The notes under the pieces were generated by a model, which was not told where the DNA came from, did no database searches, and saw only the letters and a list, made by a program, of their open reading frames with translations. A stretch of 64,000 bases of DNA from Gordius sp. MW1 (lineage: Eukaryota; Nematomorpha; Gordioida; Gordea; Gordiidae), in the NCBI GenBank assembly GCA_964036665.1, contig OZ038533.1, positions 16,488,575-16,552,574 of the forward strand. The letters run 5' to 3'. Shown piece by piece: positions 20,357 to 32,216 of the stretch. The translations under genes were made by a program, and so were the position numbers. The stretch's first letter is position 1; every line of letters begins with the position of its first letter.

Positions 20357-21082
20357 ACATTAATTTTACAATATTAACTAGATTTAGCTTGGTTGAAAAA
20401 GGTATTTTTTCTGGATATTTTTATTAAATATTTGGCTTTATATCGCTTTGCTTTACTAATCCCTTTAATAATTGTATTTTTTGTTTTGAAACAAACAGTT
20501 TAATATTAAAAGGCTTAATCTATAATTAATATATGCAACATAATAAAAGTTATTGATTTGATACATCCTTACTTTTTTATTAAATTTTATTATAGTGTCA
20601 AATAATTTGTCCACAATCATATCTAATTATGAAAAAGGTGTATATAAAATAAATTTAAATCACAAGCTTAAAAGTAAAGTTTGGGAACAATTTGATCCTT
20701 TAATGGATGTTAATTGAATCATTAATTTTACAATATTAACTAGATTTAGCTTGGTTGAAAAAGGTATTTTTTCTGGATATTTTTATTAAATATTTGGCTT
20801 TATATCGCTTTGCTTTACTAATCCCTTTAATAATTGTATTTTTTGTTTTGAAACTAACAGTTTAATATTAAAAGGCTTAATCTATAATTAATATATGCAA
20901 CATAATAAAAGTTATTGATTTGATACATCCTTACTTTTTTATTAAATTTTATAATAGTGTCAAATAATTTGTCCACAATCATATCTAATTATGAAAAAGG
21001 TGTATATAAAATAAATTTAAATCACAAGCTTAAAAGTAAAGTTTGGGAACAATTTGATCCTTTAATGGCTGTTAATGGTGAA
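20357..21082 (+). repeat. 363-bp tandem duplication spanning the transposase 5' end
   Basis: 20357-20719 and 20720-21082 are near-identical, including TTTACAATATTAACTAGATT and the first about 38 codons of the visible transposase frame. The right copy leads into the full gene. The left copy diverges after the codon for Asp-Val (ATGGATGTTAATTGA) and reaches a stop. It duplicates the splice acceptor as well. Confidence 0.9.
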
Positions 21083-22825
21083 TCAGTTAGTGCCTGCATA
21101 TGCAAAAATTGCAAAAAAATACTTTCATATAAATCAGCAGATGGTACATCACATTTAAAACGCCACAAATGTACAACCCAAAGACAAAATAGCCTAACAC
21201 TAGATCATTATATGAATAAAATAAACCCCTTAAAAGAAGAAAAAATTAAAAAATCAATCATAAATCAGGCTATAAAATTTTGCTCAAAAGATTTACGGCC
21301 ATTCGAAACTTTAGCAGGAGAAGGTTTTCTTGGGTTTTGCCAGTTTTTGGTAGATAGTTTGTCAACTAAGGGGTTAATAAATGTGCGACAAATTATGCCT
21401 CATCCATCAACTATAAGCCGCCATGTGAAAGATGAGGCTGAAAGACTTCGACTTTCTATAATTCCAGATATAAAACATTACATTCAGAAAGGGCTTTGCG
21501 CGGCCACAACAGACATGTGGACATGTGATTATACAAAAATCAGTTTTCTCACATTAAGTATTCATTATATAAATGTTAGCCTGAGAAAAAAAATATTATT
21601 TACAACTGCTTTTAAGCATGAAAAAAAATCAGGGGAGAATATTAGAAATGAATTATTAAACAAATTAATGACTTTTGGCATTACCAATGAAGAAGCCCAT
21701 AAATTAATATTTGTCACTGATCAGGGTGCTAACATTGTCAATGCATTAGCAAATTATAGTAGATTAAATTGCGCAGCCCACCTTATAAATAATATGATAA
21801 AAATGGCCTTTAATGATTCTTTCTTAAATCAAGAAGCCACGGTTATTTATAAACTCATGAATGCCACTAAAGAATTAGTCAGGCATTTCAAACAAAGTGG
21901 ACTCAATAGCAAGCTGTCCCATACCTTGCATCAAGATGTAATTGTAAGATGGAACTCAAAATTGACCCTTTTGAATTCTATTTATAAGGTCTATGACGAA
22001 GTTGAAGCTATCTTGGAACAACGAAATGAACTTTCATATCTGGAATATATAGATAAAATGTTGTTGAAATCTTTAATAGACGTCTTGCAGCCGTTTAAAG
22101 AGGCTTCTCTTCAGTTGGAGGCTGATCTAGAACCAACCCTACCATATGTCTTCTTATGGAAAATTAAATTAATTAATGCGATGTCGGATTATGATTTATA
22201 CGGCGGACAAGTCAACATAATAAAGAACCGTTTAAAAGAAGCTATTAAAGAAAAAATGGTAGTTCATCGGTATCACAAAATAGCTTCGGTCTTGCATCCG
22301 AAGTTTAGACAAATGAAGATGATACCTGAAGCAGAAAAACTAGACATATATCAAGATATAAGAAATATTATAGAGCAAGAAGGGTTTGTCTATATAAGAA
22401 AATCTTCTGTTTTACTGGGCTCAAAGACATCTCTCGCAAGTACTTACAATTTTTTATTTATTTATAATATATAAAAATATATAAGGTAAGAGACCGAAAA
22501 CAATTTTTTCTGAATGGGAAGATAATGATCATAATCCTGTGGCGGATGAGTTTAGTCAATATTTAGATGAAACTATTGAGGCTGATTTCGATCTGTTAAA
22601 ATGGTGGAAAGCCAAAGAGGACAAGTATTATATTTAAAATTAATCTTATCCTTTAATAGATATCCTAAATTAGCACATTTAGCACATATGATATTATGTA
22701 TACCGGCTACGAGTGCCACCAGCGAGCGAAATTTTTCTACGGCAGGAAGGCTTGTAGAAGAAAGGCGAACTCGCCTAAAACCAGACATTATTGATGATTT
22801 ATTATTTTTACATGATAATTATTGA
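20957..22825 (+). CDS. hAT transposase with BED zinc finger (spliced)
   Basis: The frame enters from an AG acceptor (TTTTATAATAG at 20947-20957) rather than from an ATG; the first in-frame ATG is about 37 codons later, so an upstream exon probably carries the start. Order: BED finger (WEQFDP...CICKNCKK...SHLKRHKC), the RNase H-like core with TTDMWT and VTDQGANI carrying the two acidic residues, NCAAHLINN, a helical insertion, and the C-terminal dimerisation block (KYPKLAHLA...IPATSATSERNFSTAG...LLFLHDNY). Two small GT-AG introns restore one frame: 22441-22486 (46 bp) and 22625-22659 (35 bp). After removal, reading is open to TGA 22823-22825. The domains look complete, so the copy may be active or recently active. 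Confidence 0.85.
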
Positions 22826-23111
22826 TATCTTTCTATGAATATGTCATAAAATTTAATAAAATTTTGTGAAATTTTTGATGAATTAGGCCGGACGCGGAGT
22901 TCGCTTAAAAAATATTTTAACGGGCTTGGACGGGCCTGAAAAATTTACGGACGGGCTCGGACGGGCCTAAAAAATTTACGGACGGGCTCGGACGGGCCTG
23001 AAGTGCTGAAAAAAAATTACGGGCGGGCCCGGACGGGCCTTGAAATTTTGAAAACGGGTACGGGCGGGCCGATCTTCTAAAAACGGCCCGTTGCAGATCT
23101 CTAATCGTGAT

Positions 23112-24161
23112 TACTAACTAAACCAGAAAGTAATTATAAAGAGGAATAATTTTTAAGTTAATTACGATAATCTTTTCCTTTTTTGTTTCAATTAATAACA
23201 GGTTTTCGAAAAACCCAACTCTTCACTAGCTTTTTATTATAGAAAATGAGTTGCCTAAAACGAATTTAAGCGTAAAACTTTATACAAACACCTCGGGCAT
23301 TTACTTAGGTTTGTTTAAAAAATACATACCATTATATCGTTAATATATAATTTTTGATTACGATTTTAAATTCAAGCACAATTTTAATAACAAAACCTAG
23401 TTTCTAAAATATAATGTATTTCATACATTAATATTCTAAGCGCAACAGAAAAATATAGATATAATATAAAAAAGCTTAAAAGTATACACAACATTTAATA
23501 TTTTTGCTTAAATGTAACTTTTATGACATTATCTAATTTTTACATTTTTAATTAAATAACTGTCTAACCATAACGATATAAATTTACAAAAAGATTTAAT
23601 TATCTTTTAATGTTCGTCACGCTATAAAGTTGTGGCCAATATATATAGTGAGTTATGATGGAAAAATAAAGAGGCCGCACGAAATGGGAGAATGTGAATA
23701 ATACACATTTGTTTTTACCCTGGAGCTAAAACCTTTTACTTTTTTTTGCCACGGATTTATCGCAACATTTCCACAACCATCTAGCGAACGCGTAATTATA
23801 TATTGTCATGGCTGTCTTAATGTGTTCTGCCCCGGTCCCCCCGTCCACGCTTTAGTTTAACGATGAATGAACAATGTGCATCTTTAAAATGGGAAACATA
23901 TGCTTAGTTTAAAATTTCAAAATTTAGTTATAATATCCTTAATCATGGAAATTACATAAATGCTTAGATATTATTATGTTATCCATATTCTTAACATGAA
24001 ATCTAATTATTCTATAATAACGTTCTTTAACATCCTACTGTTTTGTTGTTAACAGTCATAAAAAAATAGTTAGTAACTTGACTAATATTAGTAACAATTA
24101 TTATTTACATATATGGAAATGAGATCATTTAAGTAATCCTAATTCCTCTTCAAACACTTCG
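23112..24161. other. Intergenic, upstream of the receptor kinase
   Basis: No gene seen. GGCCAATATATATAG at about 23634 combines a CCAAT and a TATA-like stretch, but it lies some 520 bp from the ATG and I cannot call it a promoter with confidence. Confidence 0.4.
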
Positions 24162-27100
24162 ATGAAACATTCATTTACTTTGGTGTCGATATTTTGGACG
24201 ATCGTGATTATTTGTTATATCACGGTTTTTCTTAATATTATAAAACTTCCTGACAAATATCCACCAGCTATAAGTTTAAAGTATCAATATAACCCCGTTT
24301 CACGTATAATTCGGAACAAATTTGTACTCCCAAAGAGCTTATGGCTAGAAGGCTACGTCAATCGTTGGAAAAGAAACGTTCAAACTTTGAATTCTGATGC
24401 TTTAGATTTGAAAAATCTCGAATCAGCCCCCGGACATGTTAAAAGGCTTGAACCAAATGAGAAAGGAGGCAATAAAATCTATCCTTATCTCGGCTGCTAC
24501 CTTGATGACTATCCTAGACGCGATATGACCAAGCGCATTTTTTCCACTAACCTAACAAATGCCATTTGCGCCACTAACTGTGGACGTGAAGGTTTTCCCT
24601 ATTCAGCCACCCAATGGGGGACCGAGTGTTTTTGTGGTATGTCCTATGGCAAATTTGGAACACCCGAACGACCTTACACCAGAACCTTTTCCCCAATTCA
24701 AATAACTAATAAGGTCTCCCTATCTGGTGCTCGCATCGCGGCTGGGGCCTCGGCTTGTAGAATGCCTTGCCCAGGAAATTGGAGCGAGGTTTGTGGTGGA
24801 AACAACGTAAACAGCATATACTATACCGATCTACCCGTGCACCATAGATATTTAGGATGTTTCATGGATAAGGCGGTTCCAGCCCACGATTTTCCACCCA
24901 CAAATTTACTGGAACGTCCATTCACAATGAGTGTTTCCATGTGTTATCATCATTGCTTAACCCTCAATTTTCCCTATTTTGCCATAAAAATGGGCACCTT
25001 CTGCTACTGCGGATACAGTTACGGTATACACGGTCTCGTCGAAGGCAACCTTATAACGGGCCCTAATTCACCCCAAAATTCTATCTTGCATTATGATGGG
25101 TGTGATTTGATTTGTCCGGGTAATTCAACAGAACGGTGTGGTAGTCAAAGCGAATTTATTAATGCGGTTTATGCCACGGATTATAGCTTAAATGGCTCAT
25201 CCATATCTGTATATAAAGTGACCCCAACTTGGGTATTATTGAATGTCAAGATAGGAACGAGCTTGAATCATAGTTTAATCTCCCAACATATTAAGGTTAT
25301 GCCACATTACAATTTCTACGGAGTGCGAAGTAACCAAAGTCATAGAATTGTGAATAACATTACCACCACCCATTTGCTTACGTTTAAAGTACATTACCTT
25401 AAAGCCTCTTCCATTATAAAATCTCGCCATATCAAGAGTAAAGATCTCCTTAGAGCCGATTTTAAAATATTTACGTCGAACTACAACCAATCCAACTTAT
25501 CTAATATATTAAATCTGACATCTCTTTTACCTAAATCGACCTACAAAATATTGATAGTTTTATCCTTTGCGGTCGGGACCAAACTCATGCAAAAATTTAT
25601 CGGCAATGCCATCTCAATTACCACCTGTTCTGACCTAATTTTTATAACTAGCGTCACTGCCAAGAATTTCACAAATCTAATTTCGACTAACGAGCCCAAT
25701 GTTTTAAATATTACTTGGACAGTTTTGAATAATTACACGGTAAGAAGAGAATCTTTTTTCGTAGTAAGATACCGATTTATAAGTTATGCATTATGTGATG
25801 GCAATGATTCATTTGATGAAAATAATGATCTCCTGTTGGGAGAGTTAGCGGAGCATAATAATGAAAGGCGCTTGAGTGGTAAAGTATCAACAAGTACAAC
25901 TCAAGCCCAAATATTTGGATTGATGCCTGCAGCTGTGTATGCCATAAGGGTCGCAACTCAAAACGATGTTTGTGGAAGGTATTTTAGAATTACGACCAAT
26001 TCCTCACTCCCAATTACTCGAATCCTAGCTTTTAGCGTCCAACAGCAAAGCATCAAATATTCGAGTGTTGAATTTAGATGGACTTTACCCCATTGTAATC
26101 TCATAAATGGCCCGTTGCTTAAGATTCAAATACAGGGTACATTTAATGATACCGAGCAAGAAGTCGTGAATATGTACGAGTGCCAAACGTGCTCCATTTA
26201 CAAAATAACGGATTTAAAGCCTAAAACATCGTATCATTTTAAAGTTAGGTATTTTAATGACGTCGGCCCAAGTCCATTCTCCACAGCTGTTCATGTGACC
26301 ACGTTATCTAAGCCTAGATACGCGTTTTATGTTACTTTATTCATCCTACTCAGTTTTTTCGTCATGATGTCGTTGTTAGTCATAAGGTGTCTAAAACGGA
26401 ACCAATTTTTACCCAGTAAATTATGTTTAAATGGAAAAGATTTTATTAAACAAAGTTATAAATCTTCTCCCTTTTTTCGCCTTAAACGCAATTACGCCAA
26501 TAGATCCCCCGATTCTACCAGAACTATTAAAAAGTATAATCGTGGAAATGTCTATATGAAAGGCTCTGTGAGAGATCATAATGAAGTTGACAAAATTTAT
26601 AAAAATGTTCAAAAATTATTTTGTGACATTCCTTGGCAAGCGATCCAAGTATCAGAAATGGTGTTGGGCGAAGGACAGTTTAGTCAAGTCCGAAAAGCAA
26701 CAGTCCTTATCAAGGATCAGTGGATTCCGGTGGCGCTTAAGATAATGGATCAAGATATGATTAAAAAAGATGCGTTTATTTCAGAACTAGAGATCATGGG
26801 TAAAGTAGGATTTCACGAAAACATAGTTAATCTCATTGGCGCTTGTATTCACGAAGGCGTATATTTTGTAGCTCTCGAATATTTGGAGATGGGGGACTTG
26901 AAAACATTTTTACGGAAAAATCGTTTTCTAGACAAAGACGACGGGTGCCTTAAACTTTACTCCGTATCGGAAGTTCAGCTGATAAATTTTGCGCTCGACG
27001 TAGCTAAGGGCATGGCTCATTTGGCGGCCAATAACGTGATTCATAGAGATCTCGCTGCCCGTAATATTCTGGTTTCGTCGGGGTCAAACTTAATGTGCAA

Positions 27101-30100
27101 GGTGGGAGATTTTGGATTATCACGTGAGCAAAACATTCAAAGTACACCTAGCCATTTACCATGGAGATGGATGTCGATAGAGTCCTTGTCTCACAGAGTG
27201 TACACAACCAAAAGCGACGTATGGTCCTTCGGGATATTACTTTGGGAAATCGTTACACTAGGAGGAACGCCATATTGGCCTTTGGATATACATGATTATA
27301 AAGGGCTATTAAAAACACTTTATACGGGCTACAGAATGCCTCAACCGCGCAATTGTAATACCGAAACGCATGAACTTATGCTTGAGTGTTGGGAAGCTAA
27401 TCCAGGAGCCCGCCCTTCGTTTATTGACATAGTAAGGCGGGTGGGAAGAATTAAATTAACGATGGAAGGAATTAAATCTATCAGTCGTTCTGTAACAGGC
27501 TCAAATTCTTTCAAGATGACAAACTGGGCCAGCGGAACTTATTTGAATGATAGCGGCGTTAGTAGTGATCAGAGTTTGATTGGTAAAAGACAGCACCAAA
27601 CAACAAATTCTAGAGGCGGAAAACTTAGGGCTAACCGTCCCTACCATGATTACGAACATATGAAATTTAAATCTAATACACTACATTCAGTCAAATCGGA
27701 CAACCACGACAAAATTTTTGCATCTGTGTCATCGGAGGAATCAGATGTCTCCCCGGATATAAGCTACACTAGGTCCAAAGGAAAAAGATCTCTAAACAAA
27801 CGCAAAAGTATCATATTTGTTTTTGTAATATATGCTAGGAAGGGGGAGGCGTCTTTAAAGGTTATCCCGATGAATTTTATAAGAATTATACCCAGTGGCG
27901 TAGCTAGGGGGGCCAGTGAGCCCCCCCCCAATAGCAAAAACCGGGCCCCATGCCCCCCTCCCTCTTAAGGGAAAAATCTTGAGCCCCTGGCCCCTTAAGT
28001 CATTTGTTTCTTTTATCTTAATTAAGAAATAATATAAAGATTATTATTATTGTTTTTGAATACAACTTTAAATTATAATATTACAAATAAAGATGCGGTA
28101 TAAGACTATAATGCAAATTTATAAAATTATTGAGTTTTACATAATTCCATTCTTTATAATAAGGCGAAAGATTTAGCTTCAAATTTTGATATTTCATTAT
28201 TACCGTCTAAACGAATAAAATCAAAAAATTAGGACACTTTTACACTTTTGAATCTACCAATTCATTAATTAATATTAAAATTGATTTATATTATCCTATC
28301 ATTGATAGAATAATAGCAGTAATAAACATAAGATTTTGGGAATTAATTGTAATTTACATGCATCTTTAGAAAATTTAAACCCTTCATCTTTTTTTTTTGC
28401 GAAATCTCTTTTATCAGAAGTAATCCATTATAAGTTATAACTGCAAAATGCTAAAATAATAATGGCAAAAAATATGTACTATTATATTATATCTTTACCT
28501 TCGAATAAAATAAATGCAATGATATATTTCACTTATTAAAATTTGACCCTCAACAGTGTTTCAAAATTTTATTTCGTGATCATGCGAAAGATCGTTCTCA
28601 TTGCTAAAACGGATTAAAACTCATCTTCGTTCCACAATTGGACAAGAAAGGTTATCTTCCTTAGCTTTATTTAGCTTATAACATGACTTTATAGATCTTA
28701 TTCCCCCGGATGATATTATAAATTCATTTGAAACATCATGTAAAAGACGTGATGAACTACTATTTTCTAAAGACTAAATTTAATATTTAATGTAGAAATA
28801 TCTGGGCTTTTAAAATCGTTTTATACTTTTAACTTTAAAGATATATTAAAATATTATTAAATTTGCGAAAATTACATCTTGGATTCAATTTATTTGCCCG
28901 CTTATTGTTTAACATATTTTGCACTTTTTATGTACTACATGCCTATATAAAGCCAATGATTTTCCAAAAAATAGTTTGTACTAGAGACGTACAACGGGCC
29001 TGTTTATGTCAGGTGGTCCGCCCGTAATAGAAATTTAAAAGCCCGGACCGGGCCCGTCAAAATATTAAATTATAAGCCGGGGGCTGGCCCGCTAATTACA
29101 TGCAAAGCCCGAGCCCGGCCCGGGCTTTTTTTTATGTTTAATTTTTTACCGATATGGTAAACAATATGTATGTGTTAAAAATTTTAATAGAAATGTTAAA
29201 ATAATAAATTAATTCTCGATCAAACGAGATTTTCATTTGTTTAAGAGGCGACCTACAGAAGCAAATTTCTTTACAAGTGGCACTTCGGTATACATAAAAC
29301 TATATAAGCCAAATAGAATTTTAAAACCTTTATTTGAGGTTATAATGTTTTTAATAAAGTTACTTGGCTTCTATGCTTTACCACCATTTTAAATTTCTAG
29401 GTTATTGATAAAAATGAAAAACACTGATATTTTAGAAAATTAGTTAGAAGAAATAAAGTTGAAAATTATTTTTTAAATTTGTTAATGGCAATGAATGAAT
29501 ATATAAACAATGCTACATAACATTAAATTAATTCACTCAATATTGGTAGAGGGTAAAATGGGGTGGCAAGGATGGGCAGCTGCCCCCCCCCTTTAAATTT
29601 AAAAATTCTTGATCTAAAAGACATTTTTCCCCTACCTAAACTGCCCCCCCCCACTCTAATTTAAATTGGCTATACCATGGGATCAGGTGTATAAATATCT
29701 TGTACAATTATAATGCAAGTTGATATATTGATAATGAACCCAGATGGAAATCAAATTTAACTTTTTATGTTAATTTAATATACATAATTATAAAAACACC
29801 TTCTTTTATACTAAATCTAATTTGTAACGGGCTTTTAACGGGCCTTAAGTATATCTAGGCCCGGCCCGAGCCCGTTAAGTTATATTACGGCCCGTCCAGG
29901 CCCGTTGTTTTATTTTTAAGCAGAAGCTCGTCCAAGCCCGGCCCGCGGGCCGGTTTAAGGCCCATTCGCGGGCTGGGCCGGGCGATGTGGGTTTCTAGTT
30001 TGTACACCATTTTATCCTCTTTATTAGTGATATCCCATCATTTCCTGAATTTTATAGACAATTGTTATGATCAAAACTTTGAAGGGATAAAAATCCTAAA

Positions 30101-31702
30101 AAAATTCCTTTTGGTGTGTTATTGAATTCAATAAAATGTACAGAAACGCTAAGAAGTTATGTGCATCTCACATCTCTAATTTCATCTAAAATTCTTAAAT
30201 AAAATTTGATTAATTTAATTTTGACAGAATATTTTTAAGGTTCATTTAGACGTTAAATTTATTAGTTCATTTTAATTTTTAGGCGGTGTAAAGGGGGAGG
30301 GGGGGGGGTTGTGCAAATATATCTATAATATCATTAGGCAATAACTTCTAAATACTCAGTCTCGAACGAATTTTGATTTCATAATTAATTTTTATATATT
30401 TTATGTTATAAGTTCGCTTTTGGATCTAACCTTAAAAAAGGCTTTTAAATGTTCTCTTGTTTTTCTGATATAAATGCTGCCTAAAAATGTTGCCAATATT
30501 GCATATAAATTTGTTATATGGCCAAGATTTTTTGGGGTTGTGGCAATAAAATATTTTTATAACAACTTTCTTGTATATTTTTTTTACTATTTGTATTATT
30601 TTTTAAAGTATCCTTGTCAATATCCCCGTTCCACTTTGTGCCCTTACAATTATTTATACAAAAACTTATTAAACCATGTGAAATTTTTTATATTGTTAAC
30701 CTACACTACTTTGTTTTATTTATGAGTAAATTTTTTTTATTTTATGTTCTATTAACATGAGGGATCTGAGACATACCAGTGTGATGTTATTAGAAAGAAT
30801 ACACGAAGTAGTAGTCGAATTTTAAGTTTGTCCAACATTTATGAGGGAAAAATTTACAATTGCGTTTGACCCATGGTCATATTCAGGTTTTGGAATGGGG
30901 GGGGGGCAAAAATGTTTTAAGATCAATTGGGGGGGGGGGCAAAACATAATTTTTTTTAATTTTTAAGTGTATTTAAATTCTTTTGTCCCCCTCCTACCTA
31001 CGCCCATGGTTTGACCCCGCTCAGCCCCCCCCCCCATAGCAAAAATACTAGCTACGCCACTAATTATACCCTTCATTTAAACTTGTATTCTACCTAATTT
31101 TAAAGTAATACAATTATTTATTCTTTCTGGCTTTAGAGCGGCCATTTTTTGGAGATGTCGCATTTTAAAATTTGCCTGCAACAAATTGCTAGATAATGAC
31201 TCTTAAAAATTGTGAAACACTTTTGTGTAATACATTCTCAACAAACTTTGATTATTTAAATTACTTTTTTGGATGTAGATTTATTTAGTCTTTGTTGTAG
31301 AATTTTTAAGTTTGCACTGTAACTTTGTTGTTTATTAAATTACAAGGTTGGGAGTCAAGAGCAAGCAAAACACTTGATCATAGATATGAACGAAGAACAC
31401 CTTACAGACCTACAATTTTAAAGCATGAGAGCGATCTTAATTCAGACAAATTTTTGCGATTGAGAAAAAAATTAGCGGCTTGTGAATCCATCGACCTGCC
31501 TAACATTGGTTGTAATAGGAATATAGAAGCTCAAAACTCAGCTGATTTAATTGCTCATAAGCAAAATAATTTAACTTTGCCAGCCACTTTTTACGATTCT
31601 TTAGAATATGCTGAAGTACTGGAAACTGAAACGATATTTGATTCTTTAAATAGAGTCATTCGCGAAACTGATATTAAGAAAGAAAACTCATTAATCTTAT
31701 AG
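24162..31702 (+). CDS. Receptor tyrosine kinase with WSC and FN3 ectodomain
   Basis: Exon 1 is 24162-27807 (1215 codons plus one base). A GT donor at 27808 and an AG acceptor at 31345-31346 join it in phase to exon 2, 31347-31702, giving 1333 residues. Residues 1-27 are a signal or anchor helix. Two WSC domains lie at about 108-222 and 229-340 (YLGCYLDD...CFCG...CPGN...VCGG, and YLGCFMDK...CYCG...CPGNSTERCG). Two FN3-like domains follow at about 495-615 and 620-716, then a membrane helix at 721-743. The kinase spans about 830-1098: glycine loop GEGQFSQV 836-843, K860, E875, HRDLAARN with D963, DFG 983-985. All core catalytic residues are present. The activation loop is short and has no tyrosine, and the APE motif reads SIE. 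Exon 2 encodes a tail with YDSLEYAEV, a possible SH2-docking site. The last intron holds a 3.2-kb hAT. The exon 2 junction is inferred; without splicing the frame would end inside the transposon at 27968. Confidence 0.88.
28150..28777 (+). pseudogene. Decayed zinc-finger hAT transposase, C-terminal half
   Basis: The frame fragments ASNFDISLLPSKRIKSKN (about 28175-28230) and RSFSLLKRIKTHLRSTIGQE running to SLALFSL, then FIDLIPPDDIINSFETSCKR and a TAA at 28775-28777, match the C-terminal region of ZMYM1/KIAA1586-type hAT proteins as I remember it (ERSFSLLRRIKTYLR...RLSGLALL). Stops and frameshifts separate the pieces. Given its position this is the transposase of the surrounding element. Confidence 0.65.
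28982..29997. mobile_element. Nested non-autonomous hAT, 1016 bp
   Basis: The perfect 8-bp duplication GTTTGTAC occurs at 28974-28981 and 29998-30005. The ends are TAGAGACGTACAACGGGCC and TAGAAACCCACATCGCCC reading inward. Both subterminal regions are rich in GGCCCG/CGGGCC repeats, as in the 19666-23103 element, so it is probably a related family. No transposase is recognisable. It lies inside the 27893-31062 element and is therefore younger than that one. Confidence 0.92.
30872..31008. mobile_element. Nested MITE, 137 bp
   Basis: The 8-bp duplication GTTTGACC lies at 30864-30871 and 31009-31016. The ends are CATGGTCATATTCAGG at the left and CATGGGCGTAGGTAGG reading in from the right. The core has two GGGGGGGGCAAAA blocks. 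It is the same family as 46706-47019. Confidence 0.88.
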
Positions 31703-32216
31703 ATGGCACTTATGTTTTAAATCAATGCAAATTTTATATCAAAATTATAATATATTCCTATATTATTTATTTCTAATAATAATAGTAAATATTATTTTGT
31801 GGTATTCTGATTTTAGGAAACTTGATGCAATTTAGGTAAAGTTTATATTGAAAATTACATTTACCTATTTCAAATAGTTCTGCATTGACAATATAAATAA
31901 TCAAAATATATCATAGTTATAACATCTCTAATAAAAAAAATGAATTTGAATTAGGATAAATATTGATAATGCTTAATTTTATAACTTTATTGCTTTGCTC
32001 TAGAATATATTATGGCTTCTAAAATCTGATAAAAACATGAAATTTTGTTTATCTATCAAAAGTTGAATCAAATATTAATTGACCAGGCCCTCGCTATTAA
32101 ACATCACAAAATAGAACAAATTACAATTTAAATCATAATATAATGCCTAAATTTTTTTAAGGTCATCCTCATATATAGATTTGTTTTCAATCATTTCCAG
32201 TACAGGTTTTTCCTAA
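31703..32216. other. Intergenic between two convergent genes
   Basis: It lies between the end of the kinase gene (plus strand) and the end of the small gene on the minus strand. AT-rich, no element ends recognised. Confidence 0.5.

Larger units (their letters stand above)
19666..23103 (+). mobile_element. Complete hAT transposon, 3438 bp
   Basis: The perfect 8-bp duplication ATCGTGAT occurs at 19658-19665 and 23104-23111. Terminal inverted repeats are TAGAGATCTGCACGGGCC at the left and TAGAGATCTGCAACGGGCC reading in from the right. Both subterminal regions (19680-19870 and 22890-23095) are arrays of (G)GACGGGCCTGAA-type repeats, likely transposase-binding clusters. It contains one transposase gene in the same orientation and a 363-bp internal tandem duplication. 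Confidence 0.95.
27893..31062 (+). mobile_element. hAT element in the last intron of the kinase gene (3170 bp)
   Basis: The 8-bp duplication ATTATACC lies at 27885-27892 and 31063-31070. The ends are CAGTGGCGTAGCTAG at the left and TAGTGGCGTAGCTAG reading in from the right, followed by G/C-run segments with CATAGCAAAAA or AATAGCAAAAA blocks. The interior carries a decayed transposase tail and two later insertions (28982-29997 and 30872-31008). Without these it is about 2 kb. Confidence 0.92.

Noticed and set aside
20957-20959. GTG as start codon of the hAT transposase
   Set aside because: Preceded by a splice-acceptor sequence; the eukaryotic frame more likely continues from an upstream exon.
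27808-27842. Alternative 35-bp intron (GTATCATA...GGAAG) giving a GGVFKGYPDEFYKNYT tail
   Set aside because: Possible in frame, but it then ends shortly after the transposon target and would leave the good coding exon 31347-31702 unused; the long-intron model uses it in phase.
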